Source: Trogon surrucura
Lineage: Eukaryota > Chordata > Aves > Trogoniformes > Trogonidae
Length of the DNA: 64,000 nucleotides
NCBI GenBank assembly: GCA_020746105.1
Contig: CM036618.1
Span: 105,350,622 to 105,414,621 of the forward strand
Direction: 5' to 3'
This document shows, one piece after another, positions 24,940-36,412 of this stretch. The stretch's first letter is position 1. Every line of letters starts with the position of its first letter. The notes beneath the pieces were generated by a model that saw nothing but the letters and a program-made list of their open reading frames with translations, searched no databases and had not been told where the DNA came from. The position numbers and the translations under genes are program-made.

Positions 24940-25730
24940 TCAGGAATTCAGGATTCTTAAGGCGTCCAGTAACTGTCTGATCAGGAGTTTAAGATGACGG
25001 GTTTCTACCAGTGCCCCCATGGGGATGCCCTGTTGGCCGCGTTCATACATCGCTTGAACACACACTGCCTTTTGAATTCCCTCACTTAACTCAGATAACC
25101 CTTTTACTTTAATAAGGACAGCTTCCCCTCTCTCCTTGGAGCCAACACCCCCAGCCAGATGTTATCAACCGATCACTCACTGGTCCATCAGTCACAAACA
25201 CTCACGGACCCCTGAAACCGGCCACTTTCTCATCCCTTAAAAGTATGGGGTCCCCACCACTTAAAGAAACATGCCACAGATATTCCATCTCCTTTTCTCC
25301 CAGTTGGGAAAGAATTTTGCCTGCAGCTCACTGAGCTGGGGTCCCAACCAAGGGGTGGCACTGACTGTGGTCTGTGAGTTTCTGCCCTGTGGTCTGGAGG
25401 ACCTCCCCATCTTAATGAGGAGTCTCATGTTCCTCTCCTCCAGCTCCTCTTCCTCATCTGAGTTGCTTTCACCACTATCTCCCCAAATATCTCCATCCCA
25501 AGTCTCCAGATCAGTGTTCAGTATTAATTTCCAGATTTGGACAACATCGGGGAGGGGGGGGCTTTTTGTTTGTGCTAGCATTAATTCAATCGTCTGTTCC
25601 AACAGACATATTTGCTTGCTTTCTCACTTCAGTTCTGATCTTAAAGTATGTATTTCTAACTCTGCACAGAGAATCACCTTTTCCAGCTCTTCAGGACACA
25701 CAAGTGTTCCTTAACCCTTTCCACACCTGG
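24940..25730 (-). pseudogene. Broken ERV-L-like (spuma-related) gag fragment
   Basis: This is a degraded endogenous-retrovirus gag, which would have encoded a capsid precursor. From the 5' side (high coordinates) it shows a Leu/Glu-rich heptad segment of coiled-coil type (about 25,590-25,680), then a very acidic Asp/Glu/Ser linker (about 25,440-25,480). A Gly/Leu/Trp-containing block near 25,250-25,290 and a helical, Glu/Lys-rich block near 24,980-25,150 follow, and these last two resemble the capsid part of avian ERV-L class gag. It is clearly dead. There are in-frame stops at 25,624-25,626 and 25,202-25,204, the frame must shift near 25,290 and again near the C run at about 25,147-25,152, and the frame ends at 24,940-24,942. 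No protease, polymerase or envelope follows. The family call rests on overall pattern and is moderately secure; a different class of avian ERV is possible. Confidence 0.6.
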
Positions 25731-26430
25731 GGTTTCCTGGGTGTCACTGTAACCCTCTCTCCATTGATACACTGCCCGTTGTAGAAAATAATGTGAGGAG
25801 TGCTCCCATTCTCCTTTAATCCACAAGTCCAATTAAACGGAATTTACGGAGAAATGAAAGCTCCAAAAAGTTACAAGTTCCGGTATCCGTTCAGAAGAGC
25901 AATTACTACACTACACTCAACTCTTAAGCTTTGACTAACGATCTGGATTGTACATACACTCATCCATGTAAAGATGAGGACTTTCAACCTTGAGTTTTTA
26001 CTCTGGATGGTGTCTCACACCAAGTGGGAGGCTCTGCCCTGACTGCAGGATCTGCTGCTCCAAAGGGACTTGCTCACACACACACACAGCAGTTTTAAAG
26101 CTCAGTCGGATCTGAGCTGTGGTCAAAGCTCTATTACCCTCCCATTGGCTACCAGCCAACTTCTTGGGTGTACCCCTAGGCTGGTGGGCTAGACCCAGCC
26201 CTCCAGAAACTTCTTGCAGTTTCTCTGAATTTAGCCTGGCAACCGCTGCGAGGGGAGTCATCCCAGGCAAAGGGGAGGTGCACCTGCCACACTGGGCGAC
26301 TCGCAGAGCTGACAACCTCATTGATAAAAATACGATATTTGGGTTAGGATTCAGGGAACCACAAAGCCCCCAGCTCCAAGAACAATTACAATGAAAAAAG
26401 CATGCCAAGGGGAGCACAGTGCTGCATCTC
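25731..26430 (-). mobile_element. Probable ERV leader and 5' LTR remnant
   Basis: Directly upstream of the gag fragment on the minus strand, a non-coding leader of about 280 bases is preceded by TTGGTGTGAGA at about 26,013-26,023. This resembles a tRNA-Leu type primer-binding site, as expected for ERV-L relatives. Further upstream, a CTTTAAAACT segment (26,091-26,100) could be the TATA-like box of an LTR, next to a (CA)7 run at 26,075-26,088. I could not define the outer LTR edge, a polyadenylation signal or target-site duplications, and no second LTR is seen. The outer limit is therefore approximate and the LTR call is inference from position. Confidence 0.4.
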
Positions 26431-27097
26431 TCGTAACTGGCTGTGCACTGTGCCAGAAGCAGAGTAGTCCTTTGCCAGAGTGTGGTATAGCAGTTTGCAG
26501 GGAAGCACGTTCATTTAGACACTGATTCTCTGCCCACTCTAGTCCCGAGTCTAACTTGTGGTCATCACCCCCTCAGCTATGGTCTCCACCTGACAAAATG
26601 TCCCCTGAGTGGATGTGGCAGCTCAGACTGAGCTGTCACATAAACATAGACATGCCTGGGTCACAGGCTGAGCTTTACATTGGTAACAGTTAGTGGCTGT
26701 GGCAACTGTTGTGTGTGCTGTGAACAGCCACGTGATCTGCTCAGCCTAGTGGCAGAGCTGTGGGTGCAAGCTGAAAGGTTAAGGAGCATCAGGGAATACA
26801 GACAAGAGACAGACTAATGAAGCCAAACTTTGCCCTCCTTGAAACAGCAATGGAAGCACCCACCAGAGTTTGAGAGGGAGATAGATGAGCAGAGTCACAC
26901 ACTGCCCTGTAAAAAAAAGGCCCAGTAGGTGAAACTAGTACATGAAACAGGGGATTCCATATCCTCTCAACAAACTAAACACAGTAGCTTAAAGGATGGA
27001 CAACAACAGGAACAAGGTCCTACAGGTGCAGCATGCACGTCCCCTCGAGCAAAATGCCACCTTCCGTGCTTCTTGCAGAACAGGTATAGGGCAGTGT
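26431..27097. other. Non-coding stretch, nothing recognised
   Basis: Single-copy sequence of moderate G+C content. I see no exon or repeat that I can name. Confidence 0.5.
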
Positions 27098-27410
27098 AGG
27101 AGGCTGAGGGGAGGTCTTATCACTCACTAGAACTACCTTAAAGGAGGCTATAGAGAGGTGAGGATTGGTCTGTTCAACTAAGTAACGTGAGATAGGACAA
27201 GAGGAAATGGCCTCAAGTTGCGCCATTTCTTCACTGAGAGGGCTACGAGGTATTGGAACGGATTGCCCAGGGCGGTGGTGACGTCTGCTTCTCTGGAGGT
27301 GTTGAAGAGTCATGTAGACATAGTGGTTTACTTGAAGACTTGTCAGTGTTGGGGTAATGGTCAGACTCAATGATCTTAAAGGTCTTTTCCAATCTAGGCA
27401 ATTCTGTGAT
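27098..27410 (+). mobile_element. CR1 LINE 3' end with small internal deletion
   Basis: The segment runs GAGGCTGAGGGGAGGTCTTA, GATAGGACAAGAGGAAATGG, CCTCAAGTTGCGCC, TTTCTTCACTGAGAGGGC, GGAACGGATTGCCCAGGG, CAATGATCTTAAAGGTCTTT, TCCAATCTAGGCAATTCTGT. This is the canonical order of a CR1 3' end. About 30 bases normally between the GTTGCGCC block and the TTTCTTCACTG block are absent. It is a 5'-truncated insertion of about 310 bases with moderate divergence, and only one octamer-like end (ATTCTGTG) is visible. No frame survives. Confidence 0.93.
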
Positions 27411-30400
27411 AGCCTTCACCTCTTTCCCCTCCCAGTGCAAGTCCAGATTCACTCTGCTCAAACCAACCATACGACCCCAGAACTGAAGAGATGGGTGGGC
27501 TCTGCAGCATGCCCTGCAGAGAGGACCTTCAGGCTACATAGATTTATCATGGATGGAGGTATAGACATACATATAACAAATACTGACAGATACAGATTAG
27601 AAATAGTTATAGGTATGCAGACACAGAAAGTGGAGGAGAAAAAATAAGCCTAGGATTTACATCAACTACAGATTTTCAGCCCCCAGGCAGGACAAGCTGT
27701 GAATGAGACAGCACTTGGGAGGGATGAGAGCATGATTCAATCCCAAACTGTTATTAGAGTGTTATTACTGCTGCAATTGTTAATATATAATCTAAAAAGT
27801 TTTCTTCAATCAGCTAGATCTACAGAAAAAATATTTTTGGTCAGAATCTTTCTAGATAACTGAAATACAGCTTTATAACTTTCAGAGCTAACTGTATTCT
27901 TACTCTTCTCACTGCAGGATACATCTGGTTTGCTCATTACTGTGCAAAAAGGAACTGTGTTATTGTACCAGATAGTAACCTGAGGCTATCTGCAATCATC
28001 ATTTCCATTTTTCTCTTGCATTAATGAATGCTTTTCCATTACTGCTTCTACTACAACAAGAGCAGTAGCTTTCCTCACCACTGAATTATGTCAGCTGTGA
28101 CTGTGTAAGGAATGTGGCTTAGAATTTTCAGAAAGCTGGGTGAAAATTTTTCAGTAGAAATTATTTCTAATGGAAAATACAAGTGGCTAGGCTTTTTTAA
28201 TTGGAAGTTTCTTTAGGAAACATGCAATATCAGCAATGTTTGTTGATGAGAAATCAGAGAACATAATTTTGAAGATCATTTTATCTTTTAGATAAGGAAC
28301 ATTATTTTGATTTTGTTCTAGCTTTTAAATTGCGTTAGGGTTTTAATTTTAATATTAAAGCTGCACAGTGTGTTTAGTATATTATATGCTATTACTTACA
28401 ATACCAGAGTTATTAAAATGTAATATACTATAGAGTTTCAACATGATCAGTTTAAAATGTATTAACAAGGGAATTAATGTCACTTGAAGTTAATGCTATC
28501 AAAATGAAACACTTCAGTGATTTTGAAGCAACATTTTGTTCATGGGGAAGCATGAATATTTTAGGATTTATTTCTGATTCAAATGAAAACCAGTTTTGAA
28601 ATATTGAAATTTCCACTGGGGATAGAACAACTGTTTTTCTGACCAGTTCCTGCTGTCGAAAATACTGGCCCTTTGAGAATCAGTTACACATGTTCACACC
28701 TATATGCATCTATGGATACAGAAAAGAGATGCTATGGTTCAATGTATTACTAACAGCTATAGAAATCCTCAATACCATAATTGTAATTCTGCTGCCTTCT
28801 TGATTTACCACAGAGTTTTCCGTAAACTTATTAATTGCTCTGTTTTATTTCCCTCAAGTATAATTCTGATAGTATATCATATTTGTACTCACTGGCTGTT
28901 GTGAAGGTTAAAAAGTTACTTTCTGCAGCACTGTTTGAAAGAGTTAAATACTGCAGGCTGGAAAAGATTGCTATGATCATTGAATATGACCTGTAAAACA
29001 ATGAGTTAGGTTGAACTAAAATACATGTGGCTGGTTGGTTGTGGGGGTTTTAATGTGTTAAATACATAAGGATTCACAGTTCTTACTAAGTTGTTGTGAT
29101 AAGTATTATACTGTTTGTAAATAAGGGCTTATGTCTTACCTTTTGCATGTTAGAGGAAATGACTCCTGCATCAGCGAAATGCTATGGAAAGCAATAGAAA
29201 ATCATACAACTGTTTCTTTCAGTCCAATATCCTCTCTTGACTGATATCAGGTATGTCACATTAACACGCAGTAAAAAAGCAATTATTAAAAGGGAAGCAA
29301 TAACACAAATTCTTCCCTAATGCCATTCTTTTAGGATCTGGCTTATACCATGTGGCAGATGAGTTTATACCCCTTGCAAACATTTTACTATAACTGTATC
29401 CAAAGTGACAGTGAATATTTTTATTATCCATACAAATGACCCATCACTTCTTAAATCCTATTAAGCTTTTGGCCTCAGTAGTATCCTGTGGCCATGTGTT
29501 ACAGAAGTTAAGTGTAAGTTATGTGAAAAAACGTTCACTTTTATTTGTTTTAATTATACTGTCTTTCAACTCCATCAAATATCTCTATGGGTTTTTAACT
29601 ACAAAAAGGGAGACAACTTGATTTGTCCCTTTATGCCAGCAGCAGTTTAAGCTCCTCTTCTGGGTTTTCTCTTCTGCAGAATAGACTTGGAAAAAAAATC
29701 TGAAAACTTCCGAACCCTACAGTTTTCTAGAATGAAACTCAAGTAGCAGATTTTCGAAGTTTGGAGATGTCTCATGTATTTCCACACCCCCCTTCACTTC
29801 TGGTTTCCATTTAGAAGAAGAATTATTGAAATACCATGAGGACGGCTATTTTCACTGCCATGACAGGAAGCAGAAGTGTTGGAAATGTCACAAGAAAGCC
29901 TGTTCTTACAAGACTTCCAGCCCAGCAGAGCGGTCTCAGGAAGTTACTTTGCACAGTTCAGATGCGGTTCAGATAAACATCTAAACTTTTGAATGCTTAC
30001 ACAAGCCAAATCCAAACTCTGAAACTTCTCAGGTTTATCTGTCGCAGACACTGACACAGTGTAAAATCTAAACAAAAACAAATCCACATGTCAACCGTTG
30101 TGGAAACACCGCTCCTCCTGCCCCCGACTTCAGCATTTATTCTTCCTTTATACCACTCCTCATCAGAAAGACGACCAAAAAGACCACAGGTGTTCTGATA
30201 TGCAGAGGGTGTCTAGCAAAACTCTGGCTTTTGGTGCCCTGAGAGGTCTCACGTGAGAAACCAGATTTCCTCAGGAAGTTCCTTTTCTATATCCCTGTCT
30301 GCTACCTCCTTCCTGAGCCCACTGAGTTGTTCACAGGGCAGCACGCAGGAACCATTTGTCTGAATCCCTTCAGTCCTCACAAACATGAGAAGGACAGGAG

Positions 30401-30527
30401 AGGAAAAAAAGTGAAAAATGAGAGTATCCTTGCTGGCCATCACAGTCAGCGAAAGTGGAGAAGTGCAACAACTCAGTCTTTCTCCATAGGAAGACACAGG
30501 AGCAGAAGGTGCTAAAATTTTTCATAC
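27411..30527. other. Non-coding stretch, nothing coding recognised
   Basis: This begins with a weak GATA/ACATA-like low-complexity zone (27,545-27,630) and continues as very AT-rich single-copy DNA, especially 28,150-28,900. No transposon or exon was recognised. Confidence 0.55.
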
Positions 30528-30935
30528 TTTGGCCTGGTCTTGTAGCTGTGCAACAACACGTTGACACTTGTCTAGGACCCAACAGGTTCTGCTGTGTGTT
30601 AGTTATACATAATTTTGAAACCTTTATGTGCATCCCCATTATTCCTTTTCCTAAGGCTTCAGTGTCAATAGTAGGCTATCGCCATCAAAAGAAAATGTCC
30701 ACTCAATGTATGTCAACAGAAAGTGATGCAGCAGCTCTTAACAAACCCTCCTGTTTCTCTACATTCCAAGTGGACATTTCCTCTTCATAGTGACAGCCCA
30801 CCACTGATGTGGAAGCTCCAGGAAAATGAATAATGAGGGAGTGCATAAGGAAATTCTGGAAATTACACCTAACTACCAAGTAAAGAACTGAACTATGAGA
30901 ATATCCTTCAGCTGGGGATGTTGCCAAGACAAAGT
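30528..30935. repeat. Long imperfect inverted repeat (about 180-200 bp arms)
   Basis: The left arm (about 30,528-30,722) and the reverse complement of the right arm (about 30,750-30,935) align with one another. By hand, 59 of 83 bases match over the inner part (left 30,620-30,702), and 20 of the 24 mismatches are transitions. The shared core AAATGTCCACT and the segments CATTATTC and TTTTCCT are exact. The outer part aligns more weakly (ACTTTG, TTAG and AATTT blocks). The spacer is only about 25-30 bases. The shape fits a decayed palindromic (foldback or MITE-like) DNA element, or two head-to-head copies of an unidentified repeat. I could not find clear target-site duplications. A transcript of either strand could fold into a long hairpin. 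Confidence 0.65.
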
Positions 30936-33479
30936 GGAGTGTTAAATCTCCAGAACAGTTGCTGTGCGATCAGGGCACGGCACACCAGCCACTTCCTCTA
31001 TTTGTGCAAGAGGGAACCTGGAGAGAGGTTGACTCCTTTCTCTCCACTCTCAGCTTTGCTTCAAGCCCCACTAAGGACACTGGGGCAAAACCTCATCATT
31101 AGGGGCCTGATCCTCAACTCACTGACAATTTTCCAGTGGCTTCACTGGGCCCCCAGTATGAATGGTATATCTGCGTAGAAGAATTTGTGTTTGAAGGGCT
31201 CTGTGATTTCTCCAGATGTGTCTTGACATTTGTAGTTCACATAGATCTATGGCCAGACATCTGACTTTAAGCATATATCTCCTTGGGATTCAGGCTCTAA
31301 TAATGATGGACAAGCAGGTTTATATAAGAGAAGGGTCAACACAGGCCCTAGCACAAAACTTGAACTGAACAGTGTTTGGCATTAAAAAAAGTTTTCAACT
31401 TATTTTTTATTTTAAGTTTTTTACATATGTGTGTCCTCTGCTGTTCTTCATCTCAGTTTGGGCAAAATATAGATACACTGATTTACCTGAGAAAGACTGT
31501 TCTTATACCATTTCTAGCACAGATTGCATTAGAAAGTACTAGAGATCTTGAGAAGTTCTTCCCTTTTGAGATCTCCTAAATTACTTAGGGTTTACTTAAG
31601 CATTCAGGTTTTTTTTGAACTCCGCTAAAGTCAGCAGAACTGCAGCTGAAGCAGAATCAATTTGTCAACCTTTTCCAGTAGGTCAGGGCTACCAAGTCTT
31701 TACTGCTCATAACATGTTTCTGACCTCAGAAGAAAAAGGATCTAATTCATTTTGATGAGACTAGGCATGGTGAGCCAGACCTGCACAGAGTTAAAGGTTG
31801 AATGTGTGTGTGTGTGTGCGCAATGTACACGTAAAGGTGCCTTAGAGCCCAGCAAGACAACCCCACCTATCCATGTTAAGACCCACAGACAGACACAGAG
31901 GGCTAAAAATGTAGCTGAAGGCAAGATAGGTTAAGGACATATCCACTGCTATTCTTCTGTCTTCCCCTGGCCATCTGGTAGCAGGGAAAATGATGCAAGC
32001 TACTTTTTCAAGCTAAGGTACTTTATTGGTTTTATACAAAGTCGCAATTTTGCAGAACCTGTACATTTCAATTCTTATGGAAAGTTAGCAGTTAAAATGG
32101 CTTTGTTTCTTGGGAGTTAAAAATAGTCTGAACTGTAATAACACATCCTATTCAACTACTAAGCCTGATTTCATTTTTTGTTTTGTTTCGTTGCATTAGA
32201 AGAATCAAGATGATGCAGTGCACATGGAATTCAAACCATGCCACTGAATAGCAAATTATATGGAAATATGCCTTTCATCTTAATTATAGGCTGGACAGGG
32301 GAATGCGCTATTTTTTCTCATACATATGAGCCGAAAGAAATTTTCCCAGGGTATTTTTCTTTTACATTTCTGACTCTTATTTGGTTGAAAACTTATCAGC
32401 CCATGTGATCCTGAGCTGTCTTACTTTCCATGATAAGGCTGAAAGTATGTAGGAAATGTTTTTGCAGCACTGCCAGAAAAGGTCTAACATGGACTGGGAT
32501 ATTAAAGTCACGGATTGCTATTTCTTCATAACCCTTTAGAACACTGTCACTTGACTGAAATGGTGACTGTATTTTCAGATAGTCAGATAATTCTAGAATT
32601 AAAATAAAAACCAAACAAAAAATTCTTCCCCTTTTAACCGAATGCTTCAAATCTCCAATCTTCATGTTTCTTCCCTCATACTTTAGACATTTTGAGTGTT
32701 ATGCTGGGTTGTTTTGCTCTGAGCTAAGAACAAAGCAGGGGCTTTCAGCCTTTGAGCAAGGACCAAATCTCACTCAAAAGGCCTGTATGTGCAGCCCTGA
32801 AATGAGCTGCCTCATTTCAAGGTGCCCTAAGAAATAGGGGTCACCACTCTTATCTGACAGGACTTCTGTTTTAACCCTCTGTCATTCACTTTACAGACAC
32901 AACCTGATAAGATCTGACTTCACTGTAAACTGTTACAAGAAGTGGTAGGCACCATGGAAAACATTCCACCAGCATGTAGAAGCTTTTCAGTGATGCTATA
33001 GTTTTCAGAGTACTTAAAGGGACTGATATAATTCCACAATACAATTACACAGTATAAGTGAAGTCTACACCAATTGTCTTTATGTACCAACACTTCCAGA
33101 ATCATTTAATCCCAATGACTTGGACAAAGTGGATTCCCACTGAGGCTGCCAAACATCATGCTCTCAGTAACTCTTCACAGTTGCTCTCATCCATCTCAAT
33201 TTAAGCTCTTTTTGAATTTTTAATTATTAATTTTTCTGATGGAAGAACACGTGTATAGCCTTCAGACTTTTACCTTGTCACGGTTATATACCATTCAGAC
33301 CCAATGTACAGAGACCTTCAGTTTGTCCCTGGGGTCAAAAGCTGCTGGAAATGAGGAAATGTTAAGGGAACTAACACGTGTAAACAATTTGGCAGAGATG
33401 TCCTAAAAATAAACCCTTGGAGTGGAATATAATACCAGTATTAGAAATAGACAGAATACAAGGAACAGTGGAACTGAAG
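30936..33479. other. Non-coding stretch, nothing coding recognised
   Basis: Single-copy DNA with two short old repeat-like pieces (31,102-31,154 and 31,616-31,662), a (TG)8 run at 31,803-31,818, and a perfect 9-bp hairpin at 32,798-32,819 (TGAAATGAG, loop CTGC, CTCATTTCA). No exon recognised. Confidence 0.55.
31803..31818. repeat. (TG)8 microsatellite
   Basis: Eight uninterrupted TG units are followed by CGC. It is short but could vary in length between individuals. Confidence 0.85.
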
Positions 33480-33760
33480 TCGAGAGTCTCTGGATCATTT
33501 GAGATGATGTGAGCCAGCAGGTGGTAAATGTGGTTCAATATTAGCACACACCAAGTAATTTGTCTGCGAGAAACTGATGCAAGAACTATTGTATGTGCTA
33601 CATTAAATGGTCAGCCAGCACCGTTCTCTGGAAAAAGATCTGGGATTTATTGTGGAAAAATAATCGAAGCCAGCAGCCAGCAACACAACTGTGCTAAGAT
33701 GAGGAAAAAAAAGGTGAAAAATGTGAACAAAATGCCAGTTTGTAATAGCCAAAGGATAGG
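33480..33760 (+). mobile_element. Very old CR1-type LINE fragment
   Basis: Blocks in the order expected of the 3' part of the old sauropsid CR1 reverse-transcriptase region are visible but weak: CTCTGGATCATTTGAGATGA, AATGTGGTTCAATATTAGCA, GGAAAAAGATCTGGGATTTA and a trailing segment with AGCCAGCAACACAACTGTGC. Many gaps and substitutions make the limits approximate. The alternative is coincidence. I lean to a real fragment because four blocks keep order and spacing. Confidence 0.45.
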
Positions 33761-36344
33761 AAGGCAAAGATAGCAATGCATTTTGTGTGTTAATCATTTG
33801 CAAGAACCTGTGCAGAGTGCTAATGAATGTATTGTGAAAAACATACTACTGTGAAGGAACGGATGATGAGGGATGGTGAGAGCAGCTCAGGAGAATGAAA
33901 GGAAGTGTTAGGGCTAGAGAGTCTTAGTGAAAGGAGCTACCAAGTGGCTTAGTGAAAGTGATGTGTGTTATGGAAAAAAGTGACTGAATAGTCGGAAACA
34001 TAAGATACGTTCTTTTAAAGAGCTCCAGAACTACACGTATAAACTTCAAATTACAACACAAGAGTTAAATAGTCAAATCAAGTATAGCAATAACAGAAAA
34101 GCAACATCATGTTTGAAAGATCAAGCCCTCAACTCATCTGAAAACAGTGAGATGAGACAGGATTACACCAGATTAAGATAGAGTTTATGATAAGAAGTTG
34201 CAGAGGAAGAACATAACACACTGACAAAAGGATCTTATGTTTCATATTAATCACCCACAAAAGGTCTGAGAAAGAAAACAACTGACTCACCTCCATTTGT
34301 GTGGTGGGTGGAGAGTTGCTGTCTGTCCACCTTTGCCCTCAGATAAAGTCTCTGGTGGCTGCTCCTGCTCTGCTTAGGAAGGAGAATCCTTCTGAGACGT
34401 TCAAGTTGCTTGCAAACCAGCATTATTCCCATAGAAGTCATTTCCCTGAGATACTCTTATTCCTCTTACAATCTTTCTGTTCAACCTGCCTCTCCAAGCA
34501 GTCCTGTCCTTGAGGAGACAACATTGCAGAGAGCCAGTACTAACTTGGGATGCTTCTGAGGGATACCTCTATGTTGCGTAAAACCATCAGCTGAGTCAAT
34601 ATTTGACACTCTTCCCTCTAAATCACAAACTCACTGCTGTGCTTTTAACTACAGTTTAAAATTATTTGGAAGCTAGTTGCTCTGTGAGAACACATAAGCC
34701 TGGGAACCCATGATAGAAATACTGCATGAACAAGTTACTCTGTTCCAGGTGTTCTAGATAATCTCATTTTCATGTCTTCTCGAGCCATCAGCTGAGCTGA
34801 ATATGTAGGTCTCTCATGCTCAAAGTTCAAGGAAATGGAGCAGACCTATTACAGAAAATAAATGAGTCTGAAACCAAGAAATAATAATAAAAATCTATGT
34901 TATTAAAAGAAAAGCCAGAGGAAATGGGAAGGAAGTAATTAGAAAGTGTTTTAATATTTTACCTTAACTATTAGGATTATATTAACGGGGTTGGGGTTTT
35001 CTGTTTGAAAGCAAACTTTGCTAGGGGAGTAAAAGCTCTCAGCTGTGTGATTGCAAATCATCTGAGAAGACGTTCCTCAGCTCAGCAATGAATAGCGGTT
35101 AGTGATGCAATCAGAGAACGTGGCTGGAATTTCTAGGTGTAATAATGCCTGCTGAACCCACAGGGTCAACCCATCTGTGGAAAGGAAGGAAAACATATTG
35201 TTGATTCAGGGATGTGGTTAGCACTTAAGGTAAAGACTGACTGACGGTGATTTATAGCTTCAAATTCCTTTTCACACTTGTGTGAGAACCTGAACCAAAC
35301 AAAACACAGATGTTTAATATTGTACAGAATATAGAGCTTTTCAGGGCATTCTTGCATATTAGGTATTAGGGCTACATCCTAAGTGTATGATGCTATAATA
35401 TAAATATTTAACGTAAAACAACAGCCTCTGTAAGGTAGCAGTGTGAGAACAAAATGAGACTGCAAGTTAAAAGGTTTATTCCTAGAGCCACAAACTTTCT
35501 TCATTCAACTGAGAAGTCACTTGCGCACCGAATCAGGAAGATATTTGCACACAAATGGGATCTTAACTTCACGAGTACCCCTAAAGTCTTTGGCAAACCA
35601 TTCATACAATTAAAGTCACATAGTTCAAAGTCATGTAAGAACCAAAATGCCAAACAAATTCATCAAGATTGGATGAAGCACATGGTTTTTAAACTTAGTC
35701 CTGACATATTCAAGTGACAACTAGCAAACAGGTAAACCAGCTATGCCAGGGCTGGTTAAGTTTTCTATCATTGGATTCACTGACTTGAAAGAATGCAAAA
35801 CTTCTTGAAAACAGATATTTTGAAAACTTTACTTAGGGTTGCCAAAAACATGTAAAGCAGTAATGTCAACAAAACAAAAAACTGAAACAATTTAAAAATT
35901 ACACATTTAAGTACAACTTTTCTAGAAAGAGTTCTTGAAATCCATAATTAATTTTGAAGGTTTGTGGGTTTTTTGACTATGGTGTAAACTTCTATAGAGG
36001 CAAAAGAGGAAATTAAGATATTAAGACTGAAAATTATTTTTAACGAATGCTAATCAAAACATTAAGTATTTCAGAATCAGCAGTTCAGTTCACTTGTTTG
36101 ATTTTAGATGTTTCTCAGTTATGTCATAGTTCTGCGGTATCCAAATATATAATTTTATTACTGGTGCTCATATATCTGTGTTCCAGATAGGTAAAAGACC
36201 TCCTAAACACATAAGCCACTGTCAATTATATCTTCTGCTGTACTCTTCAGGTAAAATTCATTTATGTTTATGATTTGTACTAGATACAAAACCTGGGATA
36301 TTTTTGCCCTCCTCTGAAAAAAAACATAGGTTAGCAGGTATATT

Positions 36345-36412
36345 ATCAAAAAACCCCAACAACAACAAAACCCCCAAAACAAAGAAACACACAAACAAAA
36401 ACAACAAGCTTT
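36345..36412. repeat. A/C-rich low-complexity tract
   Basis: CAACAA, CAAAA and ACACAAACA units run for nearly 70 bases with almost no G or T. Its complement gives a Val/Leu/Cys/Phe-rich open frame resembling a membrane segment, which is an artefact of composition. Confidence 0.8.

Noticed and set aside
25271..25714. 147-codon plus-strand open frame rich in serine
   Set aside because: It is the reverse shadow of the minus-strand gag fragment; the Ser run is the complement of the acidic Asp/Glu linker.
25998..26417. 139-codon minus-strand open frame
   Set aside because: It covers the putative LTR and primer site of the ERV remnant and shows no domain.
28955..29025. GGAAAAGA...ATGATCATTGA resembles a reversed CR1 tail
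   Set aside because: Only a few words match and neither the octamer end nor the next conserved block is present.
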